Positions 1 to 7,848 of a DNA stretch of 15,663 nucleotides are shown here, one piece after another (within the stretch, counting starts at the first letter, position 1; each line of letters opens with the position of its first letter). The DNA lies in the NCBI GenBank assembly GCA_015657535.1, contig JADHZB010001123.1, positions 3,127-18,789 on the forward strand. The letters are read 5' to 3'. Position numbers and translations under genes: made by a program. Under the pieces are notes generated by a model that saw only the letters and a program-made list of their open reading frames with translations, was not told the origin of the DNA and made no database searches. Source of the DNA: Nephromyces sp. MM_2019. Taxonomy: Eukaryota; Apicomplexa; Aconoidasida; Nephromycida.

Positions 1-969
1 GGGGGGGGGGTTGGAGGTTGTGTGTGGAAATTCAGAGTTTGTGTGTGGATTATCAGAACTTGTCGGTGGTGGGTTGCAGCTTGTGTGTGGCAAATCAGAG
101 CTTCTGCCCATAGCACTCCCAGATATTCCTGCGTAGTTCTCGTTTCTTGCCTCTGAGATAGAGGAAGCGTATACAAGCTGAGATACTGTGTGTGGGAGCT
201 CTATATTAGTATCTGGAGGAAGAATAGCACACCATGAGAGAGAGAAATAGGCTTTCAAGCAACTAAAGATTAGATGTGTGTCGCTGATATTGGTGATGCA
301 AGACAAACGTTTGTAATAGGAAGGGGTCAAACACTCAAAATACCCCACAATTCTCCCAAAAACCCACATTCAGCAGCCTGAATCACGTACAACACACACA
401 ACCTGAATCATCCAAAAACACAGTACACACACTCGGCCTAAATCACGTCCACACACACGAACCCCATAACAAAATATTGAACACCAGCAATATGCCTACC
501 TCAATCCCATCATACCCACATATCTTCAAAAGAACAACACACACACACACCTTCCTACCCTCTTACAAAGCAATGAGGATGTGATCTCTAAATATCTCTT
601 CTCATTCCACGGTAAAAGACGCCGAGAAACTGCAGGAAAAGCAGCTCTACCAAACTTTCGAGGGTATGCGTGTGTGTTGCGAGTCTTCACCGTTCCGAAA
701 GAAGGAAGATTTCCTGCTTGAAGTGGGTTAAGCACACAAAAAAGACTACTTGTTAGAGGGATAGCTGCAGCCTTAAGATTAGTAGGAAACAACACGCCCC
801 CCCTTAACACACTACTATGAAGTTGCTGCACGCTTTGGGGGGGGTGGAAAGCTTTCCATTTGGAAGATCCCCCCCTCTCGAACCTCCAAGCAGAGACAAG
901 CCAGGAAAGTAGAGAATCTCTCTTACTCATCATTTTGATAAGTGACGAAGTACCGTATAATACCCTCAT
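1..969 (-). CDS. Unknown multi-exon protein, 5' part; runs off left edge
   Basis: I do not recognise this gene. A minus-strand reading frame is open from 1083 down to 529. I chose the Met at 969, six bases after an acceptor-like CAG (plus 976-978); Met codons at 933 and 930 are alternatives. The frame is rich in Arg, Ser and hydrophobic residues and could carry a mitochondrial presequence (inference). Two introns are likely. The first runs 812 to 714 (GTGTGT...GCAG, with CTAAC/CTTAAC branch-like sequences), phase 1 on both sides, although this stretch is also open if unspliced. The second runs 566 to 213 (donor GTAAGA, acceptor after a CTTCCTCC tract), again phase 1 on both sides. The last exon, 212 to 1, is open to the edge (about 70 codons) and encodes Ser/Thr/Pro-rich degenerate repeats of the type SSDLPHT, SSDNPHT, SEFPHT. 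The matching phases and the TG-rich sense-strand intron support a real gene; its function is unknown. Confidence 0.5.
213..566 (-). other. Predicted intron of the minus-strand gene
   Basis: On the minus strand the segment starts GTAAGA and ends TTCCTCCAG. It is TG-rich on the sense strand, seen as ACACAC on the plus strand around 400-550. It joins two open exons in matching phase 1. A second possible donor, GTAGGA at 558, would leave a phase mismatch with the acceptor at 213, so I prefer GTAAGA at 566. Confidence 0.45.
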
Positions 970-1078
970 CTTATCCTGAGGTCGATGCGCAGACACACAC
1001 GGACTGATTGAGAAGGGTAGGGAAGGGGGGTTGGGCGTTAAGCTTGAAGCGCCATCCTCTTTTAAGAGGGAGAGGCAA

Positions 1079-1145
1079 ATCAAGCGGTGAGTAGCTCGGT
1101 GTGGAGGTGCACATCAAGCGGTGAGTAGCTCGGTGTGGAGGTGCA
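1079..1145. repeat. 34-bp direct tandem duplication
   Basis: Two almost identical copies with period 34 (1079-1112 and 1113-1145). Each starts ATCAAGCGGTGAGTAGC and ends GGAGGTGC. The near identity of the copies indicates a recent duplication. It lies about 110 bases upstream of the likely start of the minus-strand gene. Confidence 0.9.
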
Positions 1146-1659
1146 GCAGAGTTGTTTACGCACACACACAACTGAAGGAACATAGGACGTGTCAGTGGGG
1201 GATATGTCGTTTCCCTAAGATTGAGCTTAGTTACACACACACAGGAAGGAATTGAAGCAGTTTGTGCACTACGAGTTTAGGCCCTCCAGGGTTTCTCAGT
1301 GCATCCACTCTATGTGTGCATTTGTGTGTGTGCGCGTTGCTTGTTTGTGTGTGTTGCTTGTTTGTATGCGTTGCTTGTTTGTATGTACGTGTATGTTTCT
1401 TTTTTATGTTGTTGTGCGTCTGCGTGTTGCTTGTTTGTGCTGATTTATATATGTGTGTGTATGCCTCTCTGGGCTAATTGCCTGTGCGTATGTGTGTGTG
1501 TCTACGCTTTCCGAGCAGGATAGCCTCTCAAGTAGCACAGGCAAAGACTTTACAGATTGAGCATTGCCAGCAAAGGCTAGCGCAGTGAGTGAAGACGCAG
1601 AAGAACTTATTGCGTGTGTTTTGAATCCGTAACAAAAAGAGTAAACACACATCTAAATG

Positions 1660-2110
1660 CTCTTTGAAGAATGCTACTCAGAGTTACTAAAAAAAACTTA
1701 AATTCAATAGAAAACTCCCTCTTCATCTTTGGTGAAGAAAAGATGAAGAAAAGTCATAACAAGTAGGGAGAAGGGAAACTGCAAAAAAAAAGGAGCGAAA
1801 ACGTCACAAGAGGAAGTGGAAAAGTCAGAAAGAGAGGACAAAACATCATAAAAGGCTGAAAAAAAGAGTAAAATTAGCATAAAACCTCCAGAACATCAAA
1901 GTTCGCATAAACATCCGAAGAACACCAAAAACCCCCTAAAACCCTCGAAAAACATAAAATTTCTACGTTTTCGGTCAATTCATCTTCCAAACACGAAAAA
2001 GTTACAAACTTACACAATGAAAAGTTAAAAAACATAACTTGAGGAAGAATTGAAGACGATTTCGTACACAAGCAGCAAAGAGGACAAAAACTTCTTGAAG
2101 GCTCACTGTA
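1660..2110. other. A/G-rich (purine-strand) block
   Basis: The plus strand is strongly purine- and adenine-rich, with many AAGAA, GAGGAAG and AAAAA runs, unlike the TG/CA repeats on both sides. A short plus frame at about 2034-2157 is open and ends in a Lys run, but has no start codon or good splice signals. I make no gene call. It could be a UTR or intron of an unseen minus-strand gene, where it would be pyrimidine-rich. Confidence 0.5.
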
Positions 2111-2317
2111 TGTATGCGTGTGCAGGATACTTTGCTGTGGAACATAAAAAAAAAATCTGATGAAAAGCAAATAGAAGCCAACACGCACATACACACAGGG
2201 GGTTGATGGTAGGTATACACACTATAATGGAGGGGGTGGTCACACATGCAGGGCGGGGAGGTATAGAAGGTGAGATATATGCCGCTCATCAGCAGCAGGT
2301 TAAAGCAAACACACACA

Positions 2318-2490
2318 GTTGATCATTTCATACACACACACACACCCACACACACATGGTTGATCATTTCATACACACACACACACCCACACACACATGG
2401 TTGATCATTTCATACACACACACACACACACACAGTTGATCATTTCATACACACACACACACACACACATGGTTTATCATTTGATACACC
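2318..2490. repeat. Satellite of five 35-41 bp units with a TGATCA core
   Basis: Five units start at 2318, 2359, 2400, 2435 and 2472. Each begins GTTGATCATTTCATACAC, the last being diverged to GTTTATCATTTGATACAC, and continues with a variable CA tract. The core TGATCA is palindromic. Units 1 and 2 share an internal CCCA interruption and units 3 and 4 lack it, so length changes came from slippage within units as well as unit duplication. Confidence 0.9.
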
Positions 2491-3445
2491 TTACAATATA
2501 TTACAAACACAAACTAGAGGCACATTAAAGGAATAAACGAGCATTAGCGATGCATCTGATTTGTATGTACAGCTTCTCCTAACGCGCAGCCACAACAGGA
2601 AGAAGCTTATAACACGCGAAGATAACACAAAGCGCGCATTAGCAGAGAAGAGCAAGTGAGGAGTGAACGATGTGCTAAAGAATGTCAATCACTAGTGAAT
2701 GGATTGAAATCAACTTTAGCTAGAAGCTGTAATCCCCTAGTATTACAATGAGCTGATTCATGTGTGTCCTTCTCTTTATGTGTGTGTTTTGGAGTGTGTG
2801 CATGCATATAGTATAGATACCTGCATTTAAATGCACACACATATGGCCAAAAAACTATGTATGTGCGCGGTTGCACACACGCACCTGTGCGTCTCCACAC
2901 ACAACTAGATATCAGTATATCTACTTGAGCTTTTATGAACCTCTACAAACTCCATGTGGGTATTTGTGTCTAATCCCTCCATGTGTGTGCACTTAGCTAG
3001 CTCCAGACATCTTCTACCCTTTGAGGCTACGCTGCTCACCCCAAAGAAGATGAACAAGAGGAGGAAGAAGATGCAACACACACAGAAGGCGAGAGAGTAT
3101 TCCTTATCTTTTCGCTGCACTAAAACCCAAGCAAAGATGCTGATGTGTGTGCTACTTATATAAAAAGCATGCCGAGATTGGCTAGCATCGAAACCATAGC
3201 AGTTTCCTGTAGAATAGACTCACTGAAGATAGTACTAGTAATGAAGCATGGAAATGATGGGAAGCTGAGTAAACTTCTATAATAGCCAGCAGTCTCAAGC
3301 TATGCACTAGACAAAGACACACACACACTCTAGGAGGCAGGTTTGAGGGTAAATTCGTAGGTAATTGCGTCGCTGAGGTGTGTAGAAATAGCGGCTCCTC
3401 ACGCGTGTTTGTCTGTGCAAGTGTATTCATGAGAAGAGCATATCT

Positions 3446-3468
3446 TGTGTGTGTGTGTGTGTGTGTGT
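3446..3468. repeat. (GT)n microsatellite
   Basis: A perfect GT tract of about 11 units, the first strong one in a TG-rich stretch that reaches about 3670. Confidence 0.9.
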
Positions 3469-3782
3469 GGATACACTTATAGAGAGGAGCACCTCACATG
3501 TGTGTGTTTGTGCAGGCCTATTCAGACCCAACCCATAAACAGATGTGTATATTTTTTCTGCATCTCAACCAGCGTGTGTGCGCGTGTAGTCATGCACCTA
3601 ATTTCGCAACTGTGTGTGTGTCTATCTAAATCTAGGCATCACAACTTGCTTGCGTGTGTGTGTGCACCAATCTCTATTGAACCGTCAACTTCCCTTTGCA
3701 TACAAAGATGCTCATGCTACCATCAACTTTTACCTAAAAGACGCAGCGCTTTACCAGCAGATAAATTGCATGAATGAACCGA

Positions 3783-4040
3783 TTAGGTAGAGTGCAAAGA
3801 TGAATAGGAGCGAATCGCCTTGTCAATAGCGACAGGCATTATGTTTTTAAAGAAGTCCCCCTTCGCTAACCACTCCGCCGAGGTAGGCCGTGGAAGGGCT
3901 AGCATTCCACTGTAGCTACCTGGAAGCCCATGTATAACATAAATCGGTAATAACGGGCCCACAGTACGTAGGGCCACACCTAGCGCCAATTTGGCACCCC
4001 GCGGAGCCCAAATACCACGATTTGTTTCATCTATACCCAT
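3783..4040 (-). CDS. Small unknown protein, 85 aa, possible membrane segment
   Basis: I do not recognise this protein. The ORF is intronless, starts ATG GGT ATA GAT at 4040 and ends TAA. Unlike the surrounding frames its composition is balanced and free of repeats. Residues about 17-40 contain a hydrophobic stretch (ALGVALRTVGPLLPIYVI) that could be a membrane segment. The C-terminal half contains Trp, Lys, Asp and Ser in normal proportions. An in-frame TAG lies about nine codons upstream, so the ATG is the likely start. Composition and size would suit a small organelle or membrane-complex subunit, but that is a guess. The upstream region carries C/G runs and a TTGACGTCAA palindrome at 4228-4237. 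A chance ORF or an old gene fragment cannot be ruled out. Confidence 0.45.
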   Translation of the reverse strand: MGIDETNRGIWAPRGAKLALGVALRTVGPLLPIYVIHGLPGSYSGMLALPRPTSAEWLAKGDFFKNIMPVAIDKAIRSYSSLHST

Positions 4041-4219
4041 GACCTCATGCAGGTGTGTGCGGCCCTATGCTGCCGTCCCCCCCCCAGAGAGCCTAGCACC
4101 TATAGGGATTCCGCACTTCTCGCTCCGCTCGCAGTACATCCCCCGCTCAAAGCAAACCCTCCCTTCCCCCCCATCTCGCAGCGAACCCTCTCTGCCGTCT
4201 CTTTTCGTGTTCTTCGCAG

Positions 4220-4376
4220 TCTACCGCTTGACGTCAACCAAAACATTCAAATTGTACAGAAAAACTCCCTCGTTTATGAAGTGCCTTGTTGGAGCAAAAA
4301 ATCATCCAAATTTGTGTTTTTTGGTTTTCCCTTCCCGCTGTTTTGCCGTGTCTTTAGAAGAAGTAGGTGGCGCTGA
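4220..4376 (+). other. Exon-like open stretch after a strong 3' splice site
   Basis: A long pyrimidine-rich tract (CTCTGCCGTCTCTTTTCG...) ends in TTCGCAG at 4213-4219. Two of the three following frames are open for about 50 codons. One ends in TGA at 4374-4376 and reads LPLDVNQNIQIVQKNS at its start. The other continues into the G-rich repeat and has a possible GTGTGT donor near 4385. Without a partner exon I cannot choose a frame or a function. Treat it as a candidate exon only. Confidence 0.25.
4228..4237. promoter_or_regulatory. TTGACGTCAA palindrome (CRE/bZIP-like site)
   Basis: A perfect 10-bp palindrome containing TGACGTCA, the classical recognition core of bZIP factors of the CREB/ATF type. 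It lies about 190 bases upstream of the minus-strand ORF at 3783-4040. It also overlaps a plus-strand exon-like frame, so it could be coincidental. Confidence 0.25.
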
Positions 4377-4410
4377 TAGTTTGGCGTGTGTGCTTTTCAG
4401 GGGTGCACTG

Positions 4411-4613
4411 CTGAGGGTTTGTGAGGGGGATGCTGAGGGTTTGTGAGGGGGATGCTGCGGGTTTGTGGGGGGGATGCTGCGGGTTTGTGGGGAGGATGCT
4501 GCGGGTTTATGGGGGGGATGCTGCGGGTTTGTGGGGGGGATGCTGCGGGTTTGTGGGGGGGATGCTGCGGGTTTGTGGGGGGGATGCTGCGGGTTTGTGG
4601 GGGGACGCTGGGG
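4411..4613. repeat. 22-bp G-rich minisatellite, nine units
   Basis: Nine tandem units of the form ATGCTGCGGGTTTGTGGGGG (plus two G). The first two are diverged (GAGGGTTTGTGAGG), the fifth has TTTATG, and the middle units are identical. Because 22 is not a multiple of three, every plus frame reads through it as cycling Gly/Cys/Leu/Val peptides. Those reading frames are artefacts. G runs of five to seven on the plus strand could form G-quadruplexes. Confidence 0.93.
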
Positions 4614-4808
4614 GATTTTCAAGTGTTGCTTCACCAAAGATTGATTTATGATTGCTTTCCTATTATTACGTGGATGTCAGTGGTTCTCTTTGCGTTTTTG
4701 TGTGTTTTTGTTTGTGTATGCTCTGTTTTATGCTAGTATTTTGCTTTGCAGAGTCGTGTGTGTTTCGCTTTAACTTGTGTGTCTATTTCCATGACTTGCC
4801 ACAGATAG

Positions 4809-5009
4809 ATGGGATTTAAAGGCATTTTCAGTAAAGTTTCAAGCATTTTGATTTTTTCCGCGTATTCTGCAATTTTAGCGAGTTTGTACCCTTTTGTTGC
4901 CCCTTCTTTGAGCTCTTTCTACTTTGAACCTTCATATCTTCTCGCTGCAAACACATTCGCCGATTCTTCTTTCTCTTCTACTCAATCCCAAAAGGACACA
5001 CAATCATGA
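4809..5009 (+). CDS. Small unknown protein, 66 aa, hydrophobic N-terminus
   Basis: Not recognised. The ORF starts ATG GGA TTT AAA, preceded in frame by a TAG, and ends TGA. After a short basic start (MGFKGIFSK) comes a hydrophobic stretch to about residue 30 (SILIFSAYSAILASLYPF). A Ser/Phe/Ala-rich tail follows. This fits a signal peptide or signal anchor. An acceptor-like tract ending CCACAG (4804) sits four bases before the ATG, the same arrangement as upstream of other genes here. Sequence before it is TG-rich and sequence after it CA-rich. It may be a small secreted or membrane protein, a first exon, or a chance ORF. Confidence 0.35.
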   Translation: MGFKGIFSKVSSILIFSAYSAILASLYPFVAPSLSSFYFEPSYLLAANTFADSSFSSTQSQKDTQS

Positions 5010-5506
5010 GTATTTTCTCCTTGCCTGCTCCATACAGTTCTGTGCAAGCAAAAACAAGAAGTCACATACTGATTGCTTATCTCACACCTGTGCCACACAC
5101 AAACTTGGAGTTCGAGTCACTCACGCACACCAGTTCCTCCATGCACCCAGATGCTCACACCCATACCTCCATAGTCACACGCAACTACATGACACACAAA
5201 CATGCGCACGCTCACACCTACATAGTCAAGCCCACATGCTTACATCCACATACTTGTACTCACATAAAAACATACCTACCTGCAACGTTTACATAATAAC
5301 GTATCAACACGCACAAGTTCACACGCGGACACCAACGCATACTCATCAGTAAACACATTCACCTGCACATGTATCCGCCAGGACACACCTAACGGCGCGC
5401 CCACGCGCGTACATACTAGCACATATACTAACACACCAAAACGTCAACGAACACCAACACACCCACAAACACCAAGATATACACCACCCTTCCCCCCCCC
5501 CTTCAG
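5010..5506 (+). promoter_or_regulatory. CA-rich region upstream of GDPD, ending in a strong 3' splice site
   Basis: About 450 bases of ACAC/CACGCAC-rich sequence on the plus strand. It ends in a C-run pyrimidine tract (CCACCCTTCCCCCCCCCC) followed by TTCAG at 5502-5506. The GDPD start codon is 20 bases downstream. The end looks like a 3' splice site in the 5' UTR, so part of this region may be a 5'-UTR intron, an outron, or simply the promoter. His/Thr-rich frames across it come from the repeat. Confidence 0.4.
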
Positions 5507-5525
5507 GAAAAACCGAACCTCTTCC

Positions 5526-7556
5526 ATGATGAGGATCCCTCTAGCATTCCTTCCCCTTATCCTCGCCCTTTCATTCCAACCTCTCATTGCTCAAGCCCAG
5601 AACTTAGCTGAGATTGGTAAAAAGATGAATGTCGCACATAGAGGAGCTTCTGCAGAGCTTCCTGAAGAGACTTTAGCGGCGTTTGAGCTGGCGGTTCTTC
5701 AAGGTGCAAACTATTTGGAATGCGATATGGTGGGGACTATGGATAACGTGCTAGTCTGTCGTCATCAGTCTGATTTGATTGACGACACAAATGTCAGCGT
5801 TGCAGATGTGCCAAAAACAGAAAATACCTATGAGATGGATGATATATACGCTACCCCAAAGAAGAGTATATATACAGCTTCTATGCAACATGATCAACTT
5901 GTGTCTTTAAGAGCTAGGCAGAGAGTTGAGACTAGACCTCAAGAATTTAATGATAAGTTTCCTTTGGCTACTCCAAAAGAGCTGCTAGAACTTATTGATA
6001 GGGTAAATCGCTGGAAAGCGATGGTTTTACATGCTCAGGATATAATGATGAAGGAACATGAAGATGCTGCTTGCTGGAAAAGATCAGGTTCAAATAGGTT
6101 GAGGGCGTTGTGTTGTTTCCTCAGTTGCTGTTATTTTTTAGCCTCCAGTCCACTGCCTGATGTGGATCCCACTGGAGGAATTGCTTGGGCATTCTTCACT
6201 GGTATTCAGTATGGATCTCGACAAGTTCTGGATTACCTGCTTCCTAACGTGAATGAGGTGAAGCAATTTATCAACAATCCTTATACCGTGGATGTCGTTG
6301 AGATTCCTGAAGGGCGCAAAACTATACGAAGAGAGGAGGTTCTCCAATACTTTGCCCCTCGTAATCTCTATAGATATGGGCTTGAAGGATACAAGAATTT
6401 GGTGGCGAAGTTCCTCCTAATGAGAATTGAAGATGTGGATGAAATTATCAAGCATAGTAAAGATATTAGTAGATTTAGTGGGATTCCAGACTTTTATTGG
6501 AGAAGACCTTTAGAACTTGCAGGCCAATCAAATCAATCCCCAGGCAGTGCCAGTAGAATCCCCCCTAGGCTAGGTCCCAATAATATTAATGCCATTCAAA
6601 TGGAATCATGGATGGAGCAATATTCGCAACCTGTGAGTGCAATCTTCGAGATCAAAGACCTCTTCTTCCACTATGAAAATCATATTTTCATGATTAAACT
6701 TACCGAGGATCTAATACGTGCTCATAAAGATTGTCTTATCAAGAGCATAATTATTGAATCATTTGATAGCACTAGCTTACAGGAACTCCGCTCGAAAGAA
6801 CCGTTGATAGGGATCATGCAGCTTACAGGTATGTATTCTGGGGAAATTCTGAGCGATAGGATCTATAAGGATGGTGTACTTAAAAAAATTGATAATCACA
6901 AAGAAGTTAGTTGTGTTGAATGCTGGGTGAGTCCAAGGCCTAGAAATCCACGAAATATAATGCCTGTTCAGTATGACAATTCTGCTTATGATGATGTTGT
7001 TGATGGCCTAAGTGCAGAGAGGAAGACTTGTTTAGAGCATATCAAAGCTAATGGCTATTTATTGGATATCGATCTCGACGCAAGTGATAGAACTTCCGCC
7101 ATTCGAGTTGTTCCTGCGTGTATGGAGAGGATTAGTAGCTATGCTAGCCTTGTTGGTCCTGATAAGAAATACCTTATCGGCAATAAAGCATTTATTGATT
7201 CTGCTAAGAACTACGGTGTAGGAGTCGCTCCTTATACCTTTGCAGAGGATAATGCTAGGCCGCTACCTTCTATGTCATTAAGTACGGAGTTTGATTACTA
7301 TCATAAGCTTGGCGTCATTGGGGTATTTACCGATAATCCGTTGAATTATGCGGAGCTGTTGCAGGATTTAGCTTGGATGGAAACTAAAAAAGTGTGTGCA
7401 TCGGGTGTATCTGATGTGGAGTCGCCGGATAAATATGCGGAGCAGTCGCAGGATGATAGGATGGACGCTGAAAATGCGTGTTTATCGGGTGTATCTGATG
7501 TGGCGCCGCAGGTTGGAGATGCGGGTGTGCCTGTGTTGAGGGTTGTTGAGGGGTGA
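5526..7556 (+). CDS. Glycerophosphodiester phosphodiesterase (GDPD/GlpQ family), secreted
   Basis: Enzymes of this family hydrolyse glycerophosphodiesters such as glycerophosphocholine to glycerol-3-phosphate and an alcohol, using a metal ion. Residues 1-24 are a signal peptide (MMRIPLAFLPLILALSF), so it should enter the secretory pathway. The catalytic His-Arg lies in NVAHRGAS (H38, R39). The metal ligands are in YLECDM (E65, D67) and the second His is H80. The FPLATPKELLEL segment matches the family. The TIM barrel resumes at about 370 with FEIKDL (E375, K377) and IIIESFDSTSLQELRS. It ends with GVAPYTF and GVFTDNPLNYAELL near 605. At 676 residues it is about twice a bacterial GlpQ, mainly through an insert at about 155-370. 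Start: first ATG, with ATG ATG, 20 bases after CAG. Oddities: a possible in-frame 54-nt intron at 6088-6141 and a duplicated C-terminal segment. Exact substrate unknown. Confidence 0.9.
   Translation: MMRIPLAFLPLILALSFQPLIAQAQNLAEIGKKMNVAHRGASAELPEETLAAFELAVLQGANYLECDMVGTMDNVLVCRHQSDLIDDTNVSVADVPKTENTYEMDDIYATPKKSIYTASMQHDQLVSLRARQRVETRPQEFNDKFPLATPKELLELIDRVNRWKAMVLHAQDIMMKEHEDAACWKRSGSNRLRALCCFLSCCYFLASSPLPDVDPTGGIAWAFFTGIQYGSRQVLDYLLPNVNEVKQFINNPYTVDVVEIPEGRKTIRREEVLQYFAPRNLYRYGLEGYKNLVAKFLLMRIEDVDEIIKHSKDISRFSGIPDFYWRRPLELAGQSNQSPGSASRIPPRLGPNNINAIQMESWMEQYSQPVSAIFEIKDLFFHYENHIFMIKLTEDLIRAHKDCLIKSIIIESFDSTSLQELRSKEPLIGIMQLTGMYSGEILSDRIYKDGVLKKIDNHKEVSCVECWVSPRPRNPRNIMPVQYDNSAYDDVVDGLSAERKTCLEHIKANGYLLDIDLDASDRTSAIRVVPACMERISSYASLVGPDKKYLIGNKAFIDSAKNYGVGVAPYTFAEDNARPLPSMSLSTEFDYYHKLGVIGVFTDNPLNYAELLQDLAWMETKKVCASGVSDVESPDKYAEQSQDDRMDAENACLSGVSDVAPQVGDAGVPVLRVVEG
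6088..6141 (+). other. Possible 54-nt in-frame intron in the GDPD gene
   Basis: The segment begins GTTCAAATAG, ends in TGTTATTTTTTAG, and is 54 bases long, so removal keeps the frame. If it is kept, it encodes a Cys/Leu/Phe-rich stretch (ALCCFLSCCYFLA) that would place a hydrophobic segment in the middle of a soluble secreted enzyme. The 3' end is a good acceptor with a T-run. The donor is weak. Splicing status cannot be decided from DNA alone. Confidence 0.4.
7347..7520 (+). repeat. Coding tandem duplication, 29 codons, at the GDPD C-terminus
   Basis: Copy 1 (7347-7433) starts TATGCGGAGCTGTTGCAGGA and copy 2 (7434-7520) starts TATGCGGAGCAGTCGCAGGA, exactly 87 bases apart. Both copies encode YAE..QD...M and later SGVSDV. 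Copy 1 overlaps the conserved end of the GDPD barrel (NYAELLQ), so copy 2 is an extra tail. The first and last parts of the unit are well kept while the middle has diverged. Confidence 0.8.
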
Positions 7557-7592
7557 GGGGTGTTGAGGGGTGTTGAGGGGTGNGGGGGGTGA
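7541..7592. repeat. G-rich 10-bp repeats at the end of the GDPD gene, with an N
   Basis: Repeats of TGTTGAGGGG begin just inside the stop codon and continue past it. Position 7583 is an N, so the consensus was not resolved here. The motif GGGGTGTTGAGGGG appears again in the first intron of the NADAR-FHA gene near 12419. Confidence 0.85.
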
Positions 7593-7792
7593 GTGGTAAG
7601 TGATTGGTGGTGGGAGATTGAGATACTGTGGTACCAGAGTGCGTCATTATCTGAATCGGTGTGTGGGTAGAGGATTATGTGTCAAGTTTGTTGTCAGCCA
7701 AGGATTGTTGCTTCGATGAGCTTAAGAGGTTTATTTTGTGTAGTGTCTATGTCTTTTTTTAGAGTGTTACAAGTATTTATAGACTTTGTTGT

Positions 7793-7793
7793 G

Positions 7794-7825
<32 letters not shown>

Positions 7826-7848
7826 ATGTGTGTGTGTGTGTGCGTGTA
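7793..7848. repeat. Compound (TA)n(TG)n microsatellite
   Basis: A TA tract of about ten units runs straight into TG tracts interrupted by single TATG and GCG steps. It is an alternating purine-pyrimidine tract of the kind able to adopt Z-DNA. Confidence 0.9.

Larger units (their letters stand above)
970..3780. other. Spacer without a confident gene
   Basis: This stretch holds simple repeats: CA tracts at 1160-1250, TG-rich sequence at 1310-1510, a CA satellite at 2318-2490, mixed TG/CA at 2760-3010 and TG at 3440-3670. There is also an A/G-rich block at 1660-2110. Frames open in it are mostly Cys/Val or His/Thr low-complexity translations of TG/CA repeats. One short acidic stretch near 3025-3094 (plus) has a fair acceptor (a pyrimidine tract ending in CTTTGAG) and a GTATTC donor, but it cannot be linked to anything. 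Confidence 0.6.

Noticed and set aside
1252..1523. Three overlapping Cys/Val-rich plus-strand ORFs
   Set aside because: TGTGTG repeats are open in two frames by nature (Cys-Val). There are no domains or splice borders.
2318..2490. CRISPR-like array
   Set aside because: The spacers are CA repeats of varying length, and this is a eukaryotic satellite.
4411..4613. Telomeric repeat (GGGTTT-containing)
   Set aside because: The unit is 22 bp with an ATGCTGC part, and it is internal, not a simple telomere unit.
4302..4736. Pro/His-rich (minus) and Gly/Cys-rich (plus) frames of 76-111 codons
   Set aside because: They are the 22-bp minisatellite read in rotating frames, not genes. The same holds for Pro/Thr/His frames at 7384-7647 and 12235-12502.
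5107..5118. GAGTTCGAGTCA resembling a tRNA B box
   Set aside because: No A box or cloverleaf can be formed with the CA-rich sequence upstream.
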